Positions 24,612 through 33,050 of a DNA stretch of 36,829 nucleotides are shown one piece after another. The stretch's first letter is position 1. Each line of letters begins with the position of its first letter. The notes under the pieces were generated by a model. That model searched no databases and was not told the DNA's origin. It saw nothing but the letters and a program-made list of their open reading frames with translations. The stretch lies in the NCBI GenBank assembly GCA_019112875.1, contig DXIO01000079.1, forward strand, positions 1-36,829. The letters run 5' to 3'. Source of the stretch: Candidatus Aquabacterium excrementipullorum. GTDB lineage: Bacteria; Pseudomonadota; Gammaproteobacteria; Burkholderiales; Burkholderiaceae_C. The position numbers were made by a program, and so were the translations under genes.

Positions 24612-26312
24612 GTGGTGACGACGACAACAACACCTGAAGACGACGAAGCTTCAGAACCCGTGATCCTGGAGAACGACGACCAGGACACGGTGGCGCAGAC
24701 GCGGCCGCTGCCCGAGGCAGAGCCCGTCCAGCATGAAGGCGCATCGCCCGACCAGTTGCCCACCATCGGGCATGTGGGGCGCTATGCGCTGAAATACTGC
24801 ATCGGCGAGGGCGGCCTGGGCACGGTCTACGCCGCGCACGACCCGCTGCTCTCGCGCCTGATCGCCATCAAGACGATGCAGGTCGATCTGCCCGACCAGG
24901 ACCGCGAGCAGTTCAACGCGATGTTCCTGAACGAGGCACGCGCCGCCGGCAGCCTGAACCATCCGCACATCGTCACCGTGTACGACGCGGGCGCTGGCTC
25001 GCAAGGCACCTACATGGCCATGGAACTGCTGCGCGGCAAGGACCTGCGCCAGCTGCTGGCCATGGGTTGGCGCCCGACGCCGCCTCAGGCGGCGCTGATC
25101 ATTCGCCGCGTGGCCGATGCGTTGTCCTACGCCCACCACAAGGGCGTGATCCACCGCGACATCAAGCCGGCCAACATCTTCATGGTCGGCCGCACCCAGC
25201 CGCGCGTGCTGGATTTCGGCATCGCCCGCATCCGCCAGGTCGAGTCGGCCACGCCTTCCGAAGAGGGCATGAGCCGCTTCGGCGAGCTGGTGGGCGGGTC
25301 GCCGCACTACATGGCGCCCGAGCAGGTGCGCCGCGAACCGGTGGACCGCCGCGCCGACGTCTATTCCCTGGGCGTGGTGTTCTACGAACTGCTGACGGGC
25401 CGCAAGCCCTTCACCGGCCATGACCTGGACGAGATCGCCCAGGCGGTGCTGACGCAGGATGCCACTCCGCCGCACGAGATGAATGCCGAGGTACCGCGTG
25501 CCCTGTCGGACATCGCGATGCGCGCGCTGTCTCGCGACCTTGTGCGCCGCACGCGTTCGGCGCGCACGCTCTCGCAGGAGCTGCGCGAATGGCTCGACAG
25601 CCAGGGCGACGAGGGGGCAGCCAAAGGCGGCAAGCCAGCCAAGGCGGCTGGCGACAAGTCCTCGTCCAAGGCCTTCGCGGCCAAGGACACGGTGCCCATC
25701 GGCCTTGACGCCGCTGCGCCATCGGGCGGCGGTGCCCGCAAGGGCCTGTTGATCGGCGGCGTGCTGGCGCTGCTCGTGCTGGGCGGGGGGCTGGCGTTCT
25801 GGGGCCTGGGGTCGCCGGATTCGCCCGCCGCACCTGTGGTGGCCGCGTTGCCCGAGCCTAGCGCGGAGCCCGCCGCGAGCGCGGCCGCCACCCCGGCGCC
25901 GCGTGAAGAAGTGATCGAGGAGACCTTGGCGTCGGCGTCGAACCAGGCACCTGCATCTGCACCCACACCGGCCTCCGTGCCGGCTGCGGTCATTGCGCCG
26001 GTCCCGCCCGCCGTCTCTCCCACCATGCCCGGTACGGGGGCGCCCGCCGCTGGCGTCGGGACAGACCTTGCCCAAGGCGGCGCGCCGGCGAAGGCGGCAC
26101 CCGTGCCCACCGGCACGGTCAAGCTGGCCATCACGCCGTGGGGCAATGTCTTCTTGGGCCGCAAGGCCATGGGCGTCACGCCGCCACTGTCGCAGCTGAC
26201 GTTGCCCCAGGGGCGCCACACCATCGTGATCCGCAACGGGGATCTTCCGCCCTACCAGCAGACCGTCGAGGTCAAGGCTGGCCAGGCCATCACTGTCTCC
26301 CATGCCTTCTGA
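24612..26312 (+). CDS. Transmembrane Ser/Thr protein kinase with PEGA domain
   Basis: A 566-residue Hanks-type kinase. An acidic N-terminal 55 residues precede a complete kinase domain: GEGGLGTVYAA (65-75), K87 in AIKTM, HRDIKPAN (181-188, D183), DFG (201-203) and MAPEQ (234-238). A single transmembrane helix lies at about 378-400, then a 100-residue Ala/Pro-rich linker, then a PEGA-type domain from about 500 (GTVKLAITPWGNVFLGRKAMG). The PEGA part would be periplasmic and could sense the envelope. The GTG start at 24612 has a strong ribosome-binding site (GGAGGAGG). The lipoprotein gene starts three bases after its stop, so the two are an operon. Substrates are unknown; no phosphatase gene is adjacent. 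Confidence 0.93.
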   Translation: MVTTTTTPEDDEASEPVILENDDQDTVAQTRPLPEAEPVQHEGASPDQLPTIGHVGRYALKYCIGEGGLGTVYAAHDPLLSRLIAIKTMQVDLPDQDREQFNAMFLNEARAAGSLNHPHIVTVYDAGAGSQGTYMAMELLRGKDLRQLLAMGWRPTPPQAALIIRRVADALSYAHHKGVIHRDIKPANIFMVGRTQPRVLDFGIARIRQVESATPSEEGMSRFGELVGGSPHYMAPEQVRREPVDRRADVYSLGVVFYELLTGRKPFTGHDLDEIAQAVLTQDATPPHEMNAEVPRALSDIAMRALSRDLVRRTRSARTLSQELREWLDSQGDEGAAKGGKPAKAAGDKSSSKAFAAKDTVPIGLDAAAPSGGGARKGLLIGGVLALLVLGGGLAFWGLGSPDSPAAPVVAALPEPSAEPAASAAATPAPREEVIEETLASASNQAPASAPTPASVPAAVIAPVPPAVSPTMPGTGAPAAGVGTDLAQGGAPAKAAPVPTGTVKLAITPWGNVFLGRKAMGVTPPLSQLTLPQGRHTIVIRNGDLPPYQQTVEVKAGQAITVSHAF

Positions 26313-26315
26313 CCC

Positions 26316-26783
26316 ATGATGAACTCCGCAGTGACCAAGTTTCGCGCCGTGGTGCATCCGGCTTTCATGGCCGTGACCGTGGCGGTGTCCGCCATGATGA
26401 CTGGCTGCGCCGTGCCGCCTTCATCGTCGTCTTCCAAGAGCCAGGCCCCGACGCCATCGACCGACAACCGTCCGGCCGAGCGTGTGGCGGCGCCCGGCGA
26501 GGCCGCCTTGGCCCAGGGCATCAAGCTCTATCAGGGAGGCCAGTACGCCGAGGCGGAAACGCAGCTGCAGCTCTCCCTGCGGCAGGGGCTGTCCATTGGC
26601 CCGGACCGGGCCAACGCGCACAAGTACCTGGCGTTCATCTACTGCACCAGCAAGCGCGAGGCGCTGTGCAATTCGGCCTTCAAGGCCGCCCGTCAGGCGG
26701 ATCCCTCCTTTGCGTTGAGCAAGGCCGAGGCGGGTCATCCCATGTGGGGGCCGGTCTACCGCAAGGCGCTGCCCAACCCCTGA
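26316..26783 (+). CDS. Small TPR-like lipoprotein (TssQ-like)
   Basis: A 155-residue lipoprotein: signal peptide with lipobox MTGC, C31 being the likely lipid-bearing residue, then a Ser/Pro-rich spacer to about 60. A TPR-like helical region follows (GEAALAQGIKLYQGGQYAEAETQLQLSLRQG, RANAHKYLAFIYC) with a cysteine pair C110/C118, and a conserved-looking tail DPSFALSKAEAGHPMWGPVYRKAL. From memory it resembles short lipoproteins called TssQ-like, associated with type VI secretion in Burkholderiales, but no T6SS gene is in this window. It is joined to the kinase gene (three-base gap), suggesting a shared envelope function. Confidence 0.75.
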   Translation: MMNSAVTKFRAVVHPAFMAVTVAVSAMMTGCAVPPSSSSSKSQAPTPSTDNRPAERVAAPGEAALAQGIKLYQGGQYAEAETQLQLSLRQGLSIGPDRANAHKYLAFIYCTSKREALCNSAFKAARQADPSFALSKAEAGHPMWGPVYRKALPNP

Positions 26784-26806
26784 GCCTTGGCCGGGGCCGG
26801 CGCGCC

Positions 26807-28342
26807 TCAGCCCAGCAACTGGATCACCAGTTCACGATCGCCCTGGCGTGACCAGGTGGCGGCTTCCTGCTCCAGCAGATGCTGTGTGCGGGGGTGCTGC
26901 TCGGCCCAGCGGCGTTGCAGCAGCAGGGTGGCCCGGCCGCGGCCGGGCTCCAGGCGCGCCACACGCGCAGGCAGGTCGATGCGGGCATGGTGCAGGATCA
27001 CCGCCAGGCGCAGGCACAGCACCTGTTGCATCAGGCGGCGGTCCTGGCGCCGGTCGGCCAGCTTGCTCAGTTCGCCCCGTTGGCCCAGCGCCAGGTCGGC
27101 CAACCGGCGTTGTTGGGATTGGGAAAAGCCCGCCGCGTCCACATGGCCCAACAGGTAGGCGCTGTGGCGGTGGTGGTCGTGGTGCGAGACCATCATGCCG
27201 ATTTCGTGCAGGGCGCTGGCCCAGCCCAGTTCCAGGCCAGCCTCGTCGTTGGACTGCCGGCTCCGGTCGATGTGCAGTCCGTCCCACAGCTGCCTGGCTC
27301 GCTGGCGCACGCGTTCGGCATGGGCCATGTCCACGTGGAAGCGGCGTTGCAGTTCACGCACGGCGGCTTCCCGGGGATCGGGCTGGCGGTGGTTTCGGGC
27401 TGCCACCAGGCGTTCCTCGAGATCGAAGATGACGCCCTGGCGCAAGGCACCCTTGGCTGGCTTCATGATCTCGATGTCGAAGTGCATGGCCAGCGTGTAC
27501 AGGATGGAAAGGCCGCCGCCCAGCACGGCCTTGCGGTCGGCCTTGAGGCCGGGCAGGCTCAGCAGATCCAGGTGGCCGGCCTTGATGCATTGCTCGATGC
27601 ACCAGCGCAGGCCGTGTGGCGTGATGCTGCCGTCGGTGATGTTGCTGGCCTGCAGGATGTGCGAGATGGCGCCCACGGTGCCCGATGAGCCCAGGGCCTC
27701 GCGCCATTGCGCCGGAGAGAACAGTTGCAGCGCCTCTTCGAACTCGGCACCCGCGGCGATCTGGGCCTCACGGAAGCCCTGGCGCGTGAAGCGCCCGTCC
27801 GGGAAGTGCCGCATCGACAGGCTCACGCTGCCGATGCCGAAGGATTCGGCCTGTTGAACGATGCGGCCATGCCCCAGGATCATCTCGGTGGAGCGGCCGC
27901 CGATGTCGATCACCAGCCTGGGCAGTTCGCTGGGCTGCAGGCGCGCCACGCCCTGGTAGATCAGGCGGGCTTCCTCACGGCCGGAGATGATCTCGATCGG
28001 ATGCCCGAGCACCTCGTGCGCCCGCGCCAGGAAGGCGTTGCGGTTGCGAGCTTCGCGCAGCGTCTGCGTCGCCACGGCGCGCACCTGTCGGCCTTCGAAG
28101 CCTTGCAGTCGTTGCGCGAAGGTGGCCAGGCAGTCCAGGCCGCGCTGCGCGGCTTCGTCGGTGAGCATGCCCTCCGCGTCCAGGCCAGCGCCCAGGCGCA
28201 CGGTGCTCTTGAGGTAGTCGATGCGCTTGTAGCGGCCCTTGCTGAGCTCGGCGATCTCCAGCCTGAAGCTGTTGGAGCCGATGTCGATGGAGGCCAGTTG
28301 TCGGGGCAGGGCGGGGCGGGGCGAGGTCGGGCCTTGGTTCAT
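26807..28342 (-). CDS. ppx: Exopolyphosphatase, Ppx/GppA family
   Basis: The 511-residue enzyme removes phosphate from polyphosphate or pppGpp. The ASKHA phosphate loops are present: SIDIGSNSFRLEIAEL near 18 and VIDIGGRSTEMILG near 143. Catalytic-region motifs ISGREEARLIYQGV, GSVSLSMRHF and SSGTVGAISH fit Ppx. The C-terminal HD-like helical domain has ALHEIGMMVSHHDHHRHSAYLL. Length fits Ppx/GppA (about 500). The start at 28342 has no ribosome-binding site; GACAAT lies eight bases before it, so the leader would be only a few bases. It converges on the kinase-lipoprotein operon with 23 bases between. Confidence 0.94.
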   Translation of the reverse strand: MNQGPTSPRPALPRQLASIDIGSNSFRLEIAELSKGRYKRIDYLKSTVRLGAGLDAEGMLTDEAAQRGLDCLATFAQRLQGFEGRQVRAVATQTLREARNRNAFLARAHEVLGHPIEIISGREEARLIYQGVARLQPSELPRLVIDIGGRSTEMILGHGRIVQQAESFGIGSVSLSMRHFPDGRFTRQGFREAQIAAGAEFEEALQLFSPAQWREALGSSGTVGAISHILQASNITDGSITPHGLRWCIEQCIKAGHLDLLSLPGLKADRKAVLGGGLSILYTLAMHFDIEIMKPAKGALRQGVIFDLEERLVAARNHRQPDPREAAVRELQRRFHVDMAHAERVRQRARQLWDGLHIDRSRQSNDEAGLELGWASALHEIGMMVSHHDHHRHSAYLLGHVDAAGFSQSQQRRLADLALGQRGELSKLADRRQDRRLMQQVLCLRLAVILHHARIDLPARVARLEPGRGRATLLLQRRWAEQHPRTQHLLEQEAATWSRQGDRELVIQLLG

Positions 28343-28449
28343 GGGTACGGATTGTCCCCGCTTTGACGGCGCTTGCCAGCGGGTGGTTTTTCAGCGAGGC
28401 AAAAAGCCGACCATGCCATGCTTGTGCGTCAGGCGCTTGACAGCGTTGC

Positions 28450-28461
28450 TAAGATCAAGGG
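28450..28461 (+). promoter_or_regulatory. Extended -10 box directly before the ZIP transporter start
   Basis: TGC-TAAGAT (TAAGAT 28450-28455) forms an extended -10 and ends six bases before the ATG at 28462, so transcription would start at the ATG. No good -35 is present at 17 bases; a TTGACA at 28437 is too close to serve this box. Confidence 0.4.
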
Positions 28462-29238
28462 ATGACCCTGGTATACATCCTGACGGCCACCTTTTTAGGC
28501 GGTGTGGTGTCCGTCTTGCTGGCCGCTGCGCTGTCGGCCCCCCTGCTCGGCTTGATCGTTCGCCATCTGGTGAGCCTGTCCACCGGCGTGCTGCTGGGCA
28601 CGGCGCTGCTGCATGTGCTGCCCGAGGCCTTCGAGAGCAAGGCGCCGCCCGATGCACTGTTCCTGACCCTGCTGGGCGGGCTGATGTTCTTCTTCCTGCT
28701 GGAGAAGGCCGAGTTGTACCGCCATGGTCATCACCATGAGCACGACCACCACCACCATCACCACGGATTCGATGCCGAACAGGCGGGGCGTGGCGGCTTC
28801 AGCGTGTTGGTAGGCGACAGCATCCACAACTTCTGCGACGGCATCCTGATCGCAGGCGCCTTCCTGGCCAGCCCAGAACTGGGCTTCGTCACGGCCATGG
28901 CCATCATCGCGCATGAGATCCCGCAGGAGGTGGGCGACTACATCGTGCTGATCAACGCGGGCTTCACCAAGACGCGCGCGCTGGTCTACAACGCCATCTC
29001 TGGCACGGCCGCCATGGTGGGCGGTGTGGTCGGCTATCTGCTGATCGGTCCCTGGCAGGAATACCTGCCCTACATGATGGTGGTGGCCGCCAGCAGCTTC
29101 GTCTATGTGGCCGTGGCTGACCTGATTCCCCAACTGCAGCGGCGCCTGAGCTGGCGCGAAACGGCGGCGCAGATCTTCTGGCTGGGCGCGGGGCTGGTGT
29201 TCATCGGCGTGATCGCGCATTCGATGCACAGCCATTGA
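28462..29238 (+). CDS. ZIP family metal transporter
   Basis: A 258-residue inner-membrane protein with about eight helices. Metal-site motifs are IHNFCDG (121-127) on helix 4 and HEIPQEVGDY (151-160) on helix 5. The loop between helices 3 and 4 is very histidine-rich (about 87-101), as usual for zinc- or iron-handling ZIPs. ZIP proteins bring divalent metals, chiefly Zn2+, into the cytosol. It is the uptake counterpart of the efflux gene at the window start, but nothing links the two genetically. The ATG at 28462 has AAGGG too close to work as a normal ribosome-binding site. Confidence 0.92.
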   Translation: MTLVYILTATFLGGVVSVLLAAALSAPLLGLIVRHLVSLSTGVLLGTALLHVLPEAFESKAPPDALFLTLLGGLMFFFLLEKAELYRHGHHHEHDHHHHHHGFDAEQAGRGGFSVLVGDSIHNFCDGILIAGAFLASPELGFVTAMAIIAHEIPQEVGDYIVLINAGFTKTRALVYNAISGTAAMVGGVVGYLLIGPWQEYLPYMMVVAASSFVYVAVADLIPQLQRRLSWRETAAQIFWLGAGLVFIGVIAHSMHSH

Positions 29239-29427
29239 GCACGGAGGACAAGGGCCCCGAGAGGTCTGTTCACGTCCTTTCCATCACTGACGCTTTTCTC
29301 CGACATGGTGGTGCATGCCCCGATGCATGCGCGCGCACAGCCGTGCCTAGAATGCCCCGCCCGGAAACGTGCCGCGTTGATCGTGTGCCGGCCTGAGGCG
29401 TTCGTGTACATCATCCAGGGAATCGCC

Positions 29428-32058
29428 ATGAGTAAAGTGGATCGGATCCGGCCGTTCAAGACGGCCTGCGGGGTCAGCGTGACCGTGTTGGCCCTCTACG
29501 GCATGCCGCTGAGCAGCTGGGCGCAAACGGTCGCCTTGTTGTCCAACGCGTCGTTCACGGGGGGCAACACCAGCACCAACACCTTGCCTTCGGGCTACTG
29601 GGACCAACGGCGCGTGGACGGCCCGTGCGCCAGCACCACCTCGTTCCCGGTCACCTATGCCTATGGCACCGATGTCGATGGCGCCAGCTACATGGACATC
29701 GACGTCAACAACACCTCGAGCTGCTCGGCGAACTACGTGCTGGCCATGCCGGTGAACAGCGGCGAGTCCAGCCTCGTCATGAGCGCCGACTACAAGTTCA
29801 CCGCAACGCTGAAGGTGATCTCGCACGACGGCTCGTCGCGCGGATCGCTGGGTTTTCACCTCAATGGATCGGACGGCAACTACGTTGGTGAAGCCCCTGG
29901 CTACTACGCCAACGGCACGGCAGCCGACCAGACGCCCACTCTCGACTACACGGGGGGCGACGCCCTGATCAACGGCACCGTGCCGGCGTCGATGCTGCCT
30001 CGCCTGGCGGCCTATTCCATCAAGGCCGGCCAGCACCTGAAGCTGCGGCTCAAGAACCTCTCCCTGACGCGCAGCAGTGCGCCCACGGCGGTCACGGTCA
30101 ATGGCCTGGTCAACCCCGTGTTGATGGTGGCCAGCGACAAGCTGCTCAAACTGTCCGTGCCCATCAAGACCATCGGGTATTCGGGCTCGGCCGTTTCCAG
30201 CACCGTGATGTTCATGGACGTCAACAACGTCCTGAAGGCCACCTGGTCGCATCCCGCGACTTTCCTGGGGGCCAGCAAATGGGGTAACACCTACGATACC
30301 TACCAGGACTCGCTGCCGTTGCTGCCGCCAGGGCGCTACACCATCCGCTACAGCCTGCCCCTGACCCCCAGCCTGCTGCAAGGCGGCACCGGCGCGACGG
30401 AAACGGTCACGTCCTCGGGTGCGAAGCGCTATGACATCGGCACGCTGGTCGTGTCAGACAAGGGTGGCATGTACGTGGGACAGCACTTCCACCGCTATCC
30501 CGGCCCGAACTCGGATCCGAGCACCGGCGTGCCATTGCCCTCGGGCTTCGCCTACCGGTTCGCGCGCAGTCTCAACCATGACGGCACGGTCGATCCCAAC
30601 AACGGCATGACCTTGCTGAAGTGGTGGACGGGCGATGGCGTCTACGACTGGACCCTGTTCGACAAGTGGGCCGAGTTCCATGCCGGCAAGGACGCCACCG
30701 CCAAGAAGCGGCTGCTGATCACTTTCATGGGCTCGCCTTCCTGGCTCACGTCCAACAGCAACTACAACAACTACTACGCGGATCCCGGCCTGCTGGCCGC
30801 GCCGAAGGACCTCGCCGTCTACAAGCGGATGGTGACGGCCACGGTCAATCGGTACAAGGACCGCACCTTCGCGGTCGAGTGCTGGAACGAGCCCGACGCG
30901 GGGTACTTCGGTGGGAACCCCCTGTTGACCGGGACATCCGTCCCGACACAGCTGGCGGATGTCTGCAAGGCCATCCACACGGCCACCAAGGCGGTTGATC
31001 CGACCATCGCGACCATCTGCCCGCAGACCGCGATCCCCGAGAACATGCAGGCGTGGCTGAGCGCGCGCACCTCACAGAACGAACCGATCACGGACTATTG
31101 CGATGTCGTGGGTGCGCATGCCTATGGCCGGATCGGCACCAGCGCGGCCGGTCAGGATTACTTCAATCGTTCCGAAGGCCTGATCCAGACCGTCAAGACG
31201 ATGAAGGCGGCTTTGCAGCTGATGGGCGTCAAGAAGCCCCTGGGGATCACGGAAGCCGGCTTCCTGGACAGTGGAGCCCAGAACTGGGCGGGCAGCACGG
31301 TGGGTGCGGTGGGCACGGTGTTCTCCCAGAAGACGCCGACCGAGCGGGCGACCATCTCCTACCAGACGCTGGCCACCGCCCGGGAGCTGGGCGTGGTGCT
31401 CTATGGCCTGTACTCCTTCGATGGCGGTGGGAACCCCGATGCGCCGCTGGGTTTCGAGGGCAATGCCTTCGGCACCGCCGCGGCGACGGCCAACCAGGTC
31501 GTGAACACGCAGAACGCCGCAGCCACCACGGACCTGGGGGCGGGCGCGGCGACGGATGGTGTTCAGCCTTTCGCACTGGATCTGTTCATGGTGCCCTCGG
31601 TGACCTCGGTCGCCTGGTCCGGCAGCAACACCACCTTGAACTTCAAGATCTCGGTGGCCAACACCACCTTGCTGGCGGGCAAGTCGCTGGCCGTGTCCAT
31701 CGTGCCGTCGGCCACCCGCTATGAGCACCCGAACGGCACCACGGGGACGACCACGACCAGCGTCTACACCATCGACAGCCTCACGGGACCTGGCGGCAGT
31801 TGCACGGCCTCGCAGCCCACGGTGGGCGGCCAGACCGTCACGCAATGGACCTGCCAGAACATGACCGTGGCGGCCGGAGATGTCGTGAACCTGACGGCAT
31901 CCGGGCACATGACGCCTGCCGCCGCGCAGGTCGGCTGGATGAACACGGCGAACTACAGCTACTACTTCACGGTCACGTCCACCGCCTCGTGGGCAGACCG
32001 GCCGTCGAGCGTGAGCATCCCGACGGTGACCAGCGCGAAACTCGTGCTGTCGAAGTGA
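29428..32058 (+). CDS. Secreted clan GH-A glycosidase-like multidomain protein
   Basis: An 876-residue exported protein. The signal peptide ends at WAQ (about 33). Residues 34-220 look like a beta-sandwich with cysteines. A TIM-barrel-like core spans about 330-700: CWNEPD gives the NEP acid/base glutamate (E488) and GITEAGF the likely nucleophile (E609), the pair expected for clan GH-A retaining hydrolases such as GH39 or GH5-like families. The C-terminal 150 residues are Thr/Ser-rich and resemble a DUF11-like surface repeat with one cysteine pair. The family and the sugar substrate are not recognised. The ATG at 29428 follows AGGGAA. There are no sugar-transport or other carbohydrate-active genes beside it. 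Confidence 0.75.
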   Translation: MSKVDRIRPFKTACGVSVTVLALYGMPLSSWAQTVALLSNASFTGGNTSTNTLPSGYWDQRRVDGPCASTTSFPVTYAYGTDVDGASYMDIDVNNTSSCSANYVLAMPVNSGESSLVMSADYKFTATLKVISHDGSSRGSLGFHLNGSDGNYVGEAPGYYANGTAADQTPTLDYTGGDALINGTVPASMLPRLAAYSIKAGQHLKLRLKNLSLTRSSAPTAVTVNGLVNPVLMVASDKLLKLSVPIKTIGYSGSAVSSTVMFMDVNNVLKATWSHPATFLGASKWGNTYDTYQDSLPLLPPGRYTIRYSLPLTPSLLQGGTGATETVTSSGAKRYDIGTLVVSDKGGMYVGQHFHRYPGPNSDPSTGVPLPSGFAYRFARSLNHDGTVDPNNGMTLLKWWTGDGVYDWTLFDKWAEFHAGKDATAKKRLLITFMGSPSWLTSNSNYNNYYADPGLLAAPKDLAVYKRMVTATVNRYKDRTFAVECWNEPDAGYFGGNPLLTGTSVPTQLADVCKAIHTATKAVDPTIATICPQTAIPENMQAWLSARTSQNEPITDYCDVVGAHAYGRIGTSAAGQDYFNRSEGLIQTVKTMKAALQLMGVKKPLGITEAGFLDSGAQNWAGSTVGAVGTVFSQKTPTERATISYQTLATARELGVVLYGLYSFDGGGNPDAPLGFEGNAFGTAAATANQVVNTQNAAATTDLGAGAATDGVQPFALDLFMVPSVTSVAWSGSNTTLNFKISVANTTLLAGKSLAVSIVPSATRYEHPNGTTGTTTTSVYTIDSLTGPGGSCTASQPTVGGQTVTQWTCQNMTVAAGDVVNLTASGHMTPAAAQVGWMNTANYSYYFTVTSTASWADRPSSVSIPTVTSAKLVLSK

Positions 32059-32062
32059 TGAA

Positions 32063-32080
32063 GGGGGGCGCGAGCCCCCC
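32063..32080. terminator. GC-rich hairpin between the glycosidase and EamA genes
   Basis: GGGGGGC (32063-32069) and GCCCCCC (32074-32080) pair around a GCGA tetraloop. It lies between convergent genes ending at 32058 and 32093. There is no T-run, so it is a weak or Rho-assisted terminator at best, or an mRNA 3'-end stabiliser. Confidence 0.5.
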
Positions 32081-32092
32081 GATGCCGCGCCG

Positions 32093-33016
32093 TCAGTCGC
32101 GGATGCCGGCGCTGAGGCGGGATGCCACAACGCCGGCCAGCACGATCAGCACCGTGCCCAAGATGGCCAACAGGTGCACCGGCTCGCCGAAGAGCCACAC
32201 CCCCAGCACGAAGGCATGCACGATGCCCAGGTACTGCAGACTGGCCATGGCCAGCGGCTGGCCCAGGGCATAGGCGCGCGTCATCGCCAGCTGGGCCAGC
32301 GTCGCGAAGACACCGATGCCCAGCAGCCATCCCCACGTTGACAGGGTCGGCGTGATCCAGGGCTGCTCATTGACCAGGTGCACGGCCCCCATCAGCCCCA
32401 GGCCCACCAGCGTACCGAAGGCCGAGAAATAGAACACCACGCGGTGCTCCGGCTCGCCGCTGCGGCCCAGCGCGGCCACCTGGAGATAGGCCCAGGCTGA
32501 CAGCCCTCCCGAGACCAGCCCAACCAGGCCCGCCAGCCACTGGTCGCGCTGGATGGTGGGGCGCAGCACCAGCGCCACGCCGATGAAACCCACCAGCACC
32601 GCCGTCATCAGGGCAGGGTGGATGGGGCGGTAGGGCACCTGGCGCCAGCGCCGCCACAACTGCAGGGCGATCAGGAACACGCCCATCCACACGGATGACA
32701 TGTAGTTGAGCGTCACGGCCGTGGCCAGCGGCAGGTGGCCGATCGTGTAGAACCACAGGCTCAGGGCCGACACGCCCGCCACGCTGCGCCAGAAGTGCTG
32801 GCGTGGCACATCGGTGCGCAGGGGCAGCTTGCGGTGCCAGGCCAGCGCGCCGATCATGATCGCGCCCACGAAGCCCCGGAAGAACACGACTTCGGCCGTG
32901 GTGACCTCGCTGGAGGCTTGCTTGACGCACACGCCCATGCCCGCGAAGAGCACGGTGGCCAGCACCATCAGCCAGGTGGCGGACAGGCGGCCGGCAACCG
33001 TGCCGGGAGGTGTCAT
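32093..33016 (-). CDS. EamA/DMT family transporter
   Basis: A 307-residue inner-membrane protein with ten predicted helices in two EamA repeats, each about 140 residues (first: LMVLATVLFAGMGVCVKQAS and FFRGFVGAIMIGAL; second: GLVSGGLSAWAYLQVAAL and AYALGQPLAMASLQYLGIV). The drug/metabolite superfamily mostly exports amino acids, nucleobases or other metabolites; the substrate here is unknown. It starts 34 bases after the Rieske gene on the same strand, so the two are probably cotranscribed. Confidence 0.9.
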   Translation of the reverse strand: MTPPGTVAGRLSATWLMVLATVLFAGMGVCVKQASSEVTTAEVVFFRGFVGAIMIGALAWHRKLPLRTDVPRQHFWRSVAGVSALSLWFYTIGHLPLATAVTLNYMSSVWMGVFLIALQLWRRWRQVPYRPIHPALMTAVLVGFIGVALVLRPTIQRDQWLAGLVGLVSGGLSAWAYLQVAALGRSGEPEHRVVFYFSAFGTLVGLGLMGAVHLVNEQPWITPTLSTWGWLLGIGVFATLAQLAMTRAYALGQPLAMASLQYLGIVHAFVLGVWLFGEPVHLLAILGTVLIVLAGVVASRLSAGIRD

Positions 33017-33050
33017 CGACGTACTACCTTGTGAGATATCAGCAGAAGGA

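Noticed and set aside
24651-26357. A 568-codon open frame on the minus strand across the kinase gene
   Set aside because: It mirrors the kinase codons, is Arg/His-rich, and has no domain or start signal.
29239-29427. The 189-bp gap before the glycosidase gene, with two GCATGC sites and a TAGAAT at 29348
   Set aside because: TAGAAT is a fair -10, but no -35 or repeat pattern supports a firm call; nothing else is visible in the gap.
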